NCBI GenBank assembly: GCA_900543505.1 | Contig: UQSB01000038.1 | Span: 1-22,647, forward strand | Source: an uncultured Collinsella sp. | Lineage (GTDB): Bacteria > Actinomycetota > Coriobacteriia > Coriobacteriales > Coriobacteriaceae | Direction of reading: 5' to 3' | DNA: 22,647 nt | Shown here: piece by piece, positions 8,261-14,397 of the stretch | Layout of the letters: each line of letters begins with the position of its first letter | Numbering within the stretch: position 1 is the first letter of the stretch | Notes under the pieces: generated by a model | What the model was told of the DNA's origin: nothing | The model's input: only the letters and a program-made list of their open reading frames with translations | Databases searched by the model: none | Position numbers and translations under genes: made by a program

Positions 8261-8269
8261 TGCCATAAT
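8261..8269 (+). promoter_or_regulatory. Candidate extended -10 promoter of the FAD protein gene
   Basis: TGCCATAAT at 8261-8269 matches the extended -10 form (TGn plus a near-consensus hexamer) about 80 nt upstream of the start codon. No good -35 is visible. It is the only strong -10-like site in the 190 bases after the preceding terminator. Confidence 0.35.
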
Positions 8270-8351
8270 TGCCCTTTACCGATTTGCCGAGTCTTTGCGG
8301 CCCCATTGCCGATCACCCGTGCGACAATGCGCCGGACGAGAAAGGAATCCG

Positions 8352-9878
8352 ATGGAATCGACTGACGTACTGGTAATTGGATCTGGCATTGCGGGCCTTT
8401 GCGCCGCCATCGAAGCGGCACGCACGGGTGCAACCGTCACTGTGGCAAGCGCCGGAAAGACTATGAGTGGATCGAGCTTCTTCCCCGGAACCTGGGGCCT
8501 GGGGCTTATCGGACCCGTTAACGAAGACGACGAACAAGACCTCATCGATACCATCCAGACCGTTGGTGGCGGCGTCGCCGGCCCCGAGCTTGTCCAGACG
8601 TTTGTCCACAGCATTCCCCAAGCAATTGAATGGCTCGAGCAAGACCTAGGCGTTGAGCTCCAGCGTCCGCAAAGCGCTGAGAGCGCCCAGCAAAAGCAAT
8701 TTATCCCCTGTTTTGACCACAAGACGCGCATGTGGCGCGGCCTCACCCGTAAGCCCCTTGAGGACGCTCTGACGACCCGGATCGAGTCGCTCGGCATTCG
8801 CCTGCTCCCCCGCCATGAGCTTATCGACCTTGTTGAAGATACGGACGGAAAGATTGTCGGCGCCACGCTCTACGACCGGACAAACGAGCGTCTCGTGCCT
8901 ATGGCAGTCAAGGCCACTATCATCGCTGCGGGCGGCACGGGTGGCCTGTTCGAGCGCAGCCTCACTTCCGCCGACGTGCTCAGCTCATCACAGGCTATCG
9001 CGCTGGCGCACGGTGCGTCCCTTACTAATATAGAGTTCATGCAGATGATGCCTGGCTTCATCGAACCCAAGCGAAACCTTGTCTTTAACGAGAAGACTTG
9101 GCGCTACGTCACATTTGACCAACCGGTCGATATTGCCGACGGCAAGCTGGACGATCTGCTTGAGCAGCGCTCCGGATATGGTCCCTTCACTTCGCGCCTG
9201 GCTTCCCGCGCCATCGATCTTGCCATCGATCATGCTGGTGACGAAGGCCTGGCGCTCCACTACGACTTCCCGCGAGAGAATGTCCCCGAGTTCGTGCAGA
9301 CCTTTGCCACCTGGCTGCAAGACGAGCATGGTATCGCGCCGAGTGACGAGATGCGTGTGGCGATGTATGCCCATGCTGCCAACGGCGGTATCAAGATCGA
9401 CAAGACAGCCTTCACGGGCGTCGAAGGCCTCTACGCCTGCGGCGAGGCGACAGGCGGCATGCACGGCGCCGACCGTATTGGTGGCCTGTCGAGCGCCAAC
9501 GGCATCGTGTTTGGGCGTATCGCGGGCGCATCGGCAGCCCAAGCAGCACAGAATGCACCTGCGGCGGCCCCGAAGGCGGATATCGCCCTCCCCCAGTGCG
9601 GCATTGCCACAACAGACGCCGAGCACCTGATCCGCAGCCTCAAACACACGATGAGCACCTATTGCATGATCAACCGCACCGAGACAGGCCTTTCCAAGGC
9701 ACTACACGAGCTTGAGGGCTTGAAGACGGAGGCAACGACCTTGAGCACACAGAAAGCCCCGGACAGCGAAGTCGCAGCCCTCGCCCGCCTGCAATCGCAG
9801 ATTCAGCTGGCACGGGAAATGGTCAAAGCCATGCGCAAGCGAACCGAAAGTCTCGGATCGCACTATCGAGCGAATTAA
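8352..9878 (+). CDS. FAD-dependent oxidoreductase (fumarate reductase/L-aspartate oxidase flavoprotein-like)
   Basis: A 508-residue flavoprotein of the FAD_binding_2 superfamily. The N-terminal dinucleotide-binding motif is VLVIGSGIAGLCAAIEAA (GxGxxG at residues 10-15). Further family blocks are IIAAGGTGGLFERSL, an IEFMQMMPGF segment, HAANGGIKID, and the FAD-binding end EGLYACGEATGGMHGADRIGGLSSANGIVFGR. This pattern is shared by fumarate reductase, succinate dehydrogenase and NadB flavoproteins. No nadA/nadC, Fe-S or membrane-anchor subunit is adjacent, so the substrate cannot be assigned. No Tat or lipoprotein signal is seen, so it is likely cytoplasmic. The ATG at 8352 follows GAAAGGAATCCG and begins exactly at the flavin-binding fold; an in-frame upstream ATG at 8295 adds 19 unrelated residues. 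It is a monocistronic unit between two terminators. Confidence 0.85.
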   Translation: MESTDVLVIGSGIAGLCAAIEAARTGATVTVASAGKTMSGSSFFPGTWGLGLIGPVNEDDEQDLIDTIQTVGGGVAGPELVQTFVHSIPQAIEWLEQDLGVELQRPQSAESAQQKQFIPCFDHKTRMWRGLTRKPLEDALTTRIESLGIRLLPRHELIDLVEDTDGKIVGATLYDRTNERLVPMAVKATIIAAGGTGGLFERSLTSADVLSSSQAIALAHGASLTNIEFMQMMPGFIEPKRNLVFNEKTWRYVTFDQPVDIADGKLDDLLEQRSGYGPFTSRLASRAIDLAIDHAGDEGLALHYDFPRENVPEFVQTFATWLQDEHGIAPSDEMRVAMYAHAANGGIKIDKTAFTGVEGLYACGEATGGMHGADRIGGLSSANGIVFGRIAGASAAQAAQNAPAAAPKADIALPQCGIATTDAEHLIRSLKHTMSTYCMINRTETGLSKALHELEGLKTEATTLSTQKAPDSEVAALARLQSQIQLAREMVKAMRKRTESLGSHYRAN

Positions 9879-9920
9879 ACTGGACACCTAACTAAAACAA
9901 AGCACAGCTAATCGATATCT

Positions 9921-9956
9921 ATGGGCCCCGTGAGCTCGAAGTGACACGGGGCCCAT
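9921..9956. terminator. Terminator-like 12-bp hairpin after the FAD protein gene
   Basis: ATGGGCCCCGTG (9921-9932) pairs perfectly with CACGGGGCCCAT (9945-9956) around a 12-nt loop. It is followed only by TCGTGT rather than a T-run, so it may be a weak terminator or an mRNA 3'-end stabiliser. It lies 42 nt past the stop. Confidence 0.6.
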
Positions 9957-10039
9957 TCGTGTCCGCACGGCAGCGTATCCTTATTCTGAATACGGAGCGG
10001 CTAAACCCCGCATAGACAACAGACCAGCGAGGAGGAGAT

Positions 10040-10900
10040 ATGGACAGTAGAGATATCGAGAAGTGGCGTGTCAAACTTGATAGCTATGCCAATGTGGAAG
10101 ACGGCGTTGAGTATTGGCTCGCACGCGATTTAATGGAACCCATGGGGTACACTCGATGGGAGAACTTTGCCGAAGTTGTTAAGAGGGCAAAAGTCTCGTG
10201 CGAAACAAACAAAACTCCAGTTGATTCCCATTTTCGTGACACCACGAAAATGGTAACTGCCGGTGTCGCCGCTCGCGCGGTTAAAGACTACAAACTTACG
10301 CGCTATGCATGCTATTTAATCGCCCAGAACGGAGATTCAAACAAGCAAGAAATCGCGCTCGCACAGGCGTACTTCGCCGTGCAGACGCGCCGCCAAGAGC
10401 TCATAGAGCAGCGCTTCGCAGAGATTCAGCGCTTGCAGGCGCGCCACTCGCTATCTGATTCAGAGAAACAGCTCTCGGGTATTGCGTTCAAACGCGGCGT
10501 GGACTCCAAAGGATTCGCAATCATCAAGTCGAAGGGCGATGAAGCGTTATTCGGCGGCAGAAGCACGGCGGAAATGAAGCAACAGCTCGGCGTATCCAAG
10601 AGCTCGGCATTGGCGGACAGGCTAGCCGATGTTCTCATCAAAGCAAAGGACCTTACGAACTCGATGACGGCCTTCAACGCCGAGGAACACGACCTGTACG
10701 GTCTGGACCAGATCAAGCAAGAGCACGTCGAGAACAACACAAGCGTGCGTGGCAGCCTCATCGACCGCGGAATTGTACCCGAGAACCTACCGCCTGCCGA
10801 AGATACAAAGAAGCTCGAACGTCGCGTGAAAGCAGACGAGAAAAAGCTCAAGGAGGGTACAGACGGATTCACCGACCCCCAGGGCAGGCTCGACTTGTAA
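10040..10900 (+). CDS. dinD: DinD-like DNA-damage-inducible protein
   Basis: A 286-residue homologue of DinD, which in E. coli is SOS-induced and binds RecA to dissociate its filaments. Matching features are the N-terminal domain (GVEYWLARDLMEPMGYTRWENFAEVVKRA), HFRDTTKMV, DYKLTRYACYLIAQNGD, and IALAQAYFAVQTRRQE. A charged C-terminal half follows, ending in a Lys/Glu-rich helix. The start follows GAGGAGGAGAT, a very strong ribosome site. Its codon use is less GC-biased than neighbours and it stands alone between a hairpin and a tRNA-associated repeat block, consistent with acquisition by transfer. I saw no CGAAC-N4-GTTCG actinobacterial LexA box in the short upstream region, so SOS control is unproven. 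Confidence 0.88.
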   Translation: MDSRDIEKWRVKLDSYANVEDGVEYWLARDLMEPMGYTRWENFAEVVKRAKVSCETNKTPVDSHFRDTTKMVTAGVAARAVKDYKLTRYACYLIAQNGDSNKQEIALAQAYFAVQTRRQELIEQRFAEIQRLQARHSLSDSEKQLSGIAFKRGVDSKGFAIIKSKGDEALFGGRSTAEMKQQLGVSKSSALADRLADVLIKAKDLTNSMTAFNAEEHDLYGLDQIKQEHVENNTSVRGSLIDRGIVPENLPPAEDTKKLERRVKADEKKLKEGTDGFTDPQGRLDL

Positions 10901-10915
10901 AGCGTCTGTGCCCTT

Positions 10916-11003
10916 ACGGGTTCGACCCCATGCGAGGTTAACAAAAAAGACGGCCAACTTTCGCTGACCGTCTTAACATGCTTTGGTGGGCCGTCAGGGG
11001 TTC
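10916..11003 (-). repeat. Repeat unit R1: relic tRNA-Lys 3' end plus terminator
   Basis: R1 resembles R2 at 11093-11180. Both begin ACGGGTTCGACCCCATGCGAGG, continue into an A-tract and a hairpin, and end in a tRNA-Lys 3' terminus. In R1, positions 10984-11000 read on the minus strand as CCCCTGACGGCCCACCA, the last part of the T-stem, acceptor strand and CCA of tRNA-Lys. The rest of the tRNA is missing. The hairpin AAGACGG/CCGTCTT (10947-10953, 10968-10974) is followed on the minus strand by six Ts. The hairpin arms differ between R1 and R2 while the flanks are conserved. Confidence 0.8.
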
Positions 11004-11092
11004 AGCCTGCTTTGCAGGCGGCCGCTTCGGCGCTTTGCGCCTTGCGCGCTGCGCTGGTAAATGCTTACGCATTTCCTCAGCTTCGCGCCCCG

Positions 11093-11180
11093 ACGGGTTC
11101 GACCCCATGCGAGGTCAACAAAAAAAGCGACCAGCCTAAGCCAGTCGCTTTAACATACTTTGGGTGGGCCGTCAGGGGGT
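11093..11180 (-). repeat. Repeat unit R2: tRNA-Lys 3' end plus terminator
   Basis: R2 is the second copy of the unit at 10916-11003. Here the tRNA-Lys 3' end belongs to the intact gene at 11165-11237. About 90 bases of GC-rich, partly palindromic sequence (for example CCTGCTTTGCAGG) separate the two copies. Confidence 0.8.
11119..11151 (-). terminator. Terminator of the His-Lys-Lys tRNA operon
   Basis: Read on the minus strand, AAAGCGAC (11151-11144) pairs with GTCGCTTT (11131-11124), and the stem runs into a seven-base T-tract. It lies 14 nt beyond the 3' end of the last tRNA. Confidence 0.85.
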
Positions 11181-11237
11181 CGAACCCTGGACCTTGGGAT
11201 TAAGAGTCCCCTGCTCTACCAACTGAGCTAACGACCC
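11165..11237 (-). tRNA. tRNA-Lys (CTT), copy 2
   Basis: A 73-nt cloverleaf read on the minus strand: acceptor GGGTCGT/ACGGCCC, D-arm GCTCAGTTGGTAGAGC, anticodon loop CTCTTAA (anticodon CTT), T-arm CAGGG-TTCGACC-CCCTG, discriminator A. The next three bases are CCC, so CCA is not encoded. Pair 27-43 of the anticodon stem is G-A. The sequence is identical to the copy upstream. Confidence 0.96.
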
Positions 11238-11241
11238 AAAG

Positions 11242-11267
11242 CTAAAGTCCGTTATAGCGGACTTTAG
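11242..11267. other. Hairpin in the spacer between the two tRNA-Lys genes
   Basis: CTAAAGTCCG (11242-11251) pairs with CGGACTTTAG (11258-11267) around a 6-nt loop. It lies in the 43-nt spacer and has no T-tract, so a role in processing the polycistronic tRNA precursor is more likely than termination. Confidence 0.6.
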
Positions 11268-11280
11268 AGGAGATATCGTG

Positions 11281-11356
11281 TGGTGGGCCGTCAGGGGGTC
11301 GAACCCTGGACCTTGGGATTAAGAGTCCCCTGCTCTACCAACTGAGCTAACGACCC
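11281..11356 (-). tRNA. tRNA-Lys (CTT), copy 1, CCA encoded
   Basis: Same 73-nt body as the downstream copy (11284-11356), here followed by an encoded CCA (11281-11283). Anticodon loop is CTCTTAA. It lies between tRNA-His and the second tRNA-Lys on the same strand. Confidence 0.97.
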
Positions 11357-11378
11357 GATATCAACACGAAGCAAGAAC

Positions 11379-11456
11379 TGGGGTGGGTAAAGGGACTCGA
11401 ACCCTCGACCTACGGGACCACAACCCGTCGCTCTAGCCAACTGAGCTACACCCACC
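11379..11456 (-). tRNA. tRNA-His (GTG), CCA encoded
   Basis: On the minus strand the acceptor GTGGGTG pairs with TACCCAC. The extra 5' G at 11456 faces discriminator C at 11382, the identity pair unique to tRNA-His. The anticodon loop is TTGTGGT (anticodon GTG) and CCA is encoded at 11379-11381. It is the first gene of a three-tRNA operon. Confidence 0.97.
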
Positions 11457-11482
11457 GTGTCCTGTGCGCTTCGCGCTCGACT

Positions 11483-11511
11483 ATTATTGCAAGGAACGCC
11501 ACGCGATGCAA
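11483..11511 (-). promoter_or_regulatory. Promoter of the tRNA operon
   Basis: On the minus strand TTGCAT (11511-11506) and AATAAT (11488-11483) are spaced by exactly 17 nt, about 27 nt upstream of tRNA-His. This is a good sigma-70-type promoter at the expected place. Confidence 0.75.
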
Positions 11512-11619
11512 GCCCCAATTTTCAAGAATTTTGAAAAGAGTTTTTCGAGCCCGTTTCGAGCAAATCCCACCGGTTCCATAGGAGTAAACTTGCTCCACCC
11601 AATGCTCGAAAGGATAGGC

Positions 11620-12801
11620 ATGAAAGAACTCTCCAACCGCACGGCGGCGTTTACCGATTCGGTCATCCGCCGCATGACGCGCATCTCCAACAAGTATGGT
11701 GCCGTCAACCTGTCGCAGGGCTTCCCCGATTTCGATCCCCCGGCGCAGCTGCTCGATAGCCTCAGCACCATTGCCACCGACCCCAAGCCGCTTTACCACC
11801 AGTACTCCATCACCTGGGGCTCCCAGGCCATGCGCGAGGCGCTTGCCGCCAAGCAGGAGCACTTTATGGGCATGCCGATCAACCCCAACGAGAACATCGT
11901 GGTCACCTGCGGCTCCACCGAGGCCATGATGGCCGCCATGATGACGGTCACGAACCCCGGCGACAAGGTCGTCATCTTCTCGCCATTCTACGAGAACTAC
12001 GGCGCCGACACGATCCTTTCGGGTGCGGAGCCTATCTACGTGCCGCTCAACCCGCCCACCTTTGACTTTGACCGTGAGGTCCTGGATGCGGCCTTCCGCG
12101 ACAACGATCCCAAGGCGATCGTTCTATGCAACCCGTCCAACCCCTGCGGCAAGGTCTTTACCCGCGAGGAGCTCACCCTTATCGCCGACCTGTGCAAAAA
12201 GTATGACGCCTACTGCATCACCGACGAGGTCTACGAGCACATCGTCTACGCGCCCCACGAGCACGTGTACATGGCCACGCTGCCCGGCATGTTTGAGCGC
12301 ACCATCAGCTGCAGCTCGCTATCCAAGACCTACTCCATCACCGGCTGGCGCCTGGGCTACACCATCGCTCCTGCCGAAATCACCGAGCGCATCAAAAAGG
12401 TTCACGACTTCCTCACCGTGGGCGCCGCCGCTCCCCTGCAAGAGGCCGTCGTCACCGCCCTCAACTTCGACGACAGCTATTACCAGGAGGTCCTCGACCT
12501 CTACACCGCCAAGCGCGACCTATTCTGTCAGGGACTCGACAGCATCGGACTCACGCACAACGTGCCGCAGGGCGCCTACTACGTGATGATGGATATCTCG
12601 GAGTTTGGCTATAACAGCGACCTCGACTTCTGCGAGGATTTGGCCTCCAAGGTGGGCGTGGGCGCCGTGCCCGGCTCGAGCTTCTTCCGCGAGCCCGTCA
12701 ACCATCTGATTCGTTTCCACTTTGCCAAACGAGACGAGACGCTTAACGCGGCACTGGAGAACCTCAAGTCTCTGCGTGATAAAATCGAACCGCGCGGGTA
12801 A
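11620..12801 (+). CDS. Class I/II PLP-dependent aminotransferase
   Basis: A 393-residue fold-type I aminotransferase, probably acting on aspartate, methionine or another amino acid. Evidence is AVNLSQGFPDFDPP near residue 27, YHQYSITWGSQAMREALA, the cofactor-contact block VVTCGSTEAMMAAMM, CNPSNPCGKVFTREEL, TDEVYEHIVY, and the PLP Lys236 in SSLSKTYSITGWRLGY. The C-terminus has IRFHFAKRDETL, typical of the group including the kynurenine/methionine-type transaminases. The ATG at 11620 follows AAAGGATAGGC and starts the family N-terminus. The open frame extends upstream to 11464 but that part overlaps the divergent tRNA promoter and is not protein-like. It is monocistronic, with a terminator after it. 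The substrate is not determined by sequence. Confidence 0.92.
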   Translation: MKELSNRTAAFTDSVIRRMTRISNKYGAVNLSQGFPDFDPPAQLLDSLSTIATDPKPLYHQYSITWGSQAMREALAAKQEHFMGMPINPNENIVVTCGSTEAMMAAMMTVTNPGDKVVIFSPFYENYGADTILSGAEPIYVPLNPPTFDFDREVLDAAFRDNDPKAIVLCNPSNPCGKVFTREELTLIADLCKKYDAYCITDEVYEHIVYAPHEHVYMATLPGMFERTISCSSLSKTYSITGWRLGYTIAPAEITERIKKVHDFLTVGAAAPLQEAVVTALNFDDSYYQEVLDLYTAKRDLFCQGLDSIGLTHNVPQGAYYVMMDISEFGYNSDLDFCEDLASKVGVGAVPGSSFFREPVNHLIRFHFAKRDETLNAALENLKSLRDKIEPRG

Positions 12802-12825
12802 GGACGGTCAGTAACTAAAGGCACT

Positions 12826-12867
12826 AAAGAAACCTCGTGAACCCGTTGGGCCACGAGGTTTCTTTTT
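12826..12867 (+). terminator. Terminator after the aminotransferase gene
   Basis: AAAGAAACCTCGTG (12826-12839) pairs with CACGAGGTTTCTTT (12852-12865), followed by TT. It is a strong intrinsic terminator with a 14-bp stem, 24 nt after the stop. Confidence 0.93.
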
Positions 12868-12896
12868 ATAGCGACCTCATTTATTTTTTTGAGCGC

Positions 12897-12902
12897 TATA
12901 CT
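12897..12902 (+). promoter_or_regulatory. Candidate -10 element of the ROK kinase gene
   Basis: TATACT at 12897-12902 lies 36 nt upstream of the kinase start, just after a T-rich stretch. The -35 region is poor. Position and hexamer quality are the only support. Confidence 0.4.
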
Positions 12903-12938
12903 TTAGTCACGGAGCAACTCGTCCCAGAGAGGAATACT

Positions 12939-13826
12939 ATGGCAGAGCAGCTTATCGGAGCGCTCGAGGCCGGCGGCACCAAGATGGTCTGCGCCACGGG
13001 CTATGCAGACGGTATGGTCCTGGAGTGCGAGCAGATCGCGACCACGACCCCGCAGGAGACCGTCGAGGCCGTCAACGCATGGTTTGCGAACAAGGGCATC
13101 GCCGCGCTGGGCATCGGCGCCTTTGGCCCCACCGCAGTCAACCCCGCCTCGCCCCAATACGGCAAGATCCTGGAGACGCCCAAAACGGCATGGCGCTACT
13201 TTGACCTGCTGGGCACCATCCAAAACGAGCTCAATATTCCCTGCGGCTACGACACCGACGTCAACGTCGCCTGCCTGGGCGAGGTCACCTTTGGTTGCGC
13301 CCAGGGCCTCACGGACGTGGTGTATCTGACCATCGGTACCGGCGTGGGCGCTGGCGTGCTCTCGGGCGGTAAGCTCGTGCACGGCATGATGCACCCCGAG
13401 GCCGGTCACATCCTGGTCACGCGCGACCCGCGCGACACCATTGGCGAGCACAGCGCCTGCCCCTTCCATGACAACTGCCTCGAAGGCCTCATCGCCGGCC
13501 CCGGCGTTAGAAAGCGCTGGGATGGCAAGAGCGCCGGAGACATGGCCGATGACCCGGAAGCCATGGACCTGCTCGCCGGCTATCTGGCACAGGCACTCAT
13601 GACCTACACGCTGTGCTACGCGCCGCAAAAGATCATCATCGGCGGCGGCGTGGCCGACCACACTCCCATCGTGCCGCTCGCACGCAAAAAGTGCGCCGAG
13701 ATGCTCAACGGCTATATCGTCACGACCGAGGTCAACGACATCAATAACTACATCGTCAACAACAGCCTCGAGGGCAAGCAGGGCGTTATGGGCTGCCTGG
13801 CCCTGGGCGCACAGGCGCTTCAGTAG
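12939..13826 (+). CDS. ROK-family sugar kinase (fructokinase-like)
   Basis: A 295-residue ROK kinase that phosphorylates a free hexose using ATP, closest by motifs to bacterial fructokinases. The phosphate-binding N-terminus is GALEAGGTKMVCA. Next come GIGAFGPTAVNP, DTDVNVACLGE with the catalytic Asp, and TIGTGVGAGVLSGGKL. The zinc-binding region runs HPEAGHI then CPFHDNCLEGLIAGPG. KIIIGGGVADHTP near the C-terminus is also typical. The ATG at 12939 follows AGAGAGGAATACT and yields the family length; an in-frame start at 12837 would lie inside the preceding terminator and is rejected. It stands alone between two terminators, so no transport partner indicates its sugar. Confidence 0.9.
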   Translation: MAEQLIGALEAGGTKMVCATGYADGMVLECEQIATTTPQETVEAVNAWFANKGIAALGIGAFGPTAVNPASPQYGKILETPKTAWRYFDLLGTIQNELNIPCGYDTDVNVACLGEVTFGCAQGLTDVVYLTIGTGVGAGVLSGGKLVHGMMHPEAGHILVTRDPRDTIGEHSACPFHDNCLEGLIAGPGVRKRWDGKSAGDMADDPEAMDLLAGYLAQALMTYTLCYAPQKIIIGGGVADHTPIVPLARKKCAEMLNGYIVTTEVNDINNYIVNNSLEGKQGVMGCLALGAQALQ

Positions 13827-13910
13827 CAGATGAACCCACAGGGCGTGGCGCGCCCGGCAAATCCGACCTACGAAACGACGCCACCACGCCTCATATAAGC
13901 CCTCAAATAA

Positions 13911-13955
13911 AAAAGGCCGCCTAGGACCAAACAATACGTCCTAGGCGGCCTTTTT
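13911..13955. terminator. Bidirectional terminator between the kinase and VanZ genes
   Basis: GGCCGCCTAGGAC (13915-13927) and GTCCTAGGCGGCC (13938-13950) form a 13-bp stem flanked by A4 on the left and T5 on the right, so it can terminate both convergent units. Its right arm overlaps the last codons of the VanZ gene. Confidence 0.93.
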
Positions 13956-14390
13956 GGCGCACATCAGCGACCGTAAGAGATATCGGAGCACAACGCCCGT
14001 TGCCGCTCCACAGCAGTCGATCATCACATCGGTGATCATGCCGGCGCGTCCCGGCACAAAGAGCTGAATCGTCTCGTCAATCGAAGGAATCAGCAGCAGG
14101 AACACCGCCGTGGGCAGCAGCACGTCAAAGGTGCGCCGGCCCTCAAAATCAAAGGCGTGCGTTGCCAGGATGCCGAGCACCATATACTCGGTAAAATGCG
14201 CGCACTTGCGAACAACAAAGTTGGTCACCCATGCATATGGAAGTCCCACGCCGTGCAGAAAACCGCGGATAGCTTCCATGACCGTTAGGCTCAGCGAGCC
14301 CGACCCCGAGCCGGGAACCAGCGAATTGCCCCAGATCAAGAGCGCCATCAGGCAGGTCACGACCGCCCATTTTCGATTGATCTTAACCAT
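13941..14390 (-). CDS. VanZ-family membrane protein
   Basis: A 149-residue integral membrane protein with about four hydrophobic segments (roughly residues 8-24, 55-78, 88-106 and 118-140). It has the VanZ-like signatures RKCAHFTEYMVLGILATHAF and DETIQLFVPGRAGMITDVMID. The family includes VanZ of teicoplanin resistance, but most members have no known function and no glycopeptide genes are nearby, so resistance should not be assumed. It starts 7 nt after the stop of the upstream Ala-rich membrane protein, so both are probably co-transcribed. Its Shine-Dalgarno is weak (GGAGG lies 12-13 nt away), suggesting translational coupling. The last residues (AKKAA) are encoded in the arm of the shared terminator. 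Confidence 0.9.
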   Translation of the reverse strand: MVKINRKWAVVTCLMALLIWGNSLVPGSGSGSLSLTVMEAIRGFLHGVGLPYAWVTNFVVRKCAHFTEYMVLGILATHAFDFEGRRTFDVLLPTAVFLLLIPSIDETIQLFVPGRAGMITDVMIDCCGAATGVVLRYLLRSLMCAKKAA

Positions 14391-14397
14391 GCAGAAG

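Noticed and set aside
6347..8266. 639-residue open frame on the minus strand
   Set aside because: It lies antisense to the NifU-like and GGGtGRT genes, is Gly/Val/Asp-rich without family motifs, and spans their intergenic gap. It is a by-product of GC-rich codon bias.
11012..11203. 63-residue plus-strand frame near the tRNA genes
   Set aside because: It runs through the tRNA-Lys repeat and terminator sequence and into the tRNA gene itself, so it is not coding.
10916..11356. Possible CRISPR-like array because of repeated similar blocks
   Set aside because: The repeats are two identical tRNA-Lys genes and a partial copy with terminators, with no regular short repeat/spacer pattern and no cas genes.
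13941..14390. Glycopeptide-resistance determinant because of VanZ similarity
   Set aside because: VanZ-family proteins are common and mostly of unknown role. No vanH/A/X/S/R genes are nearby.
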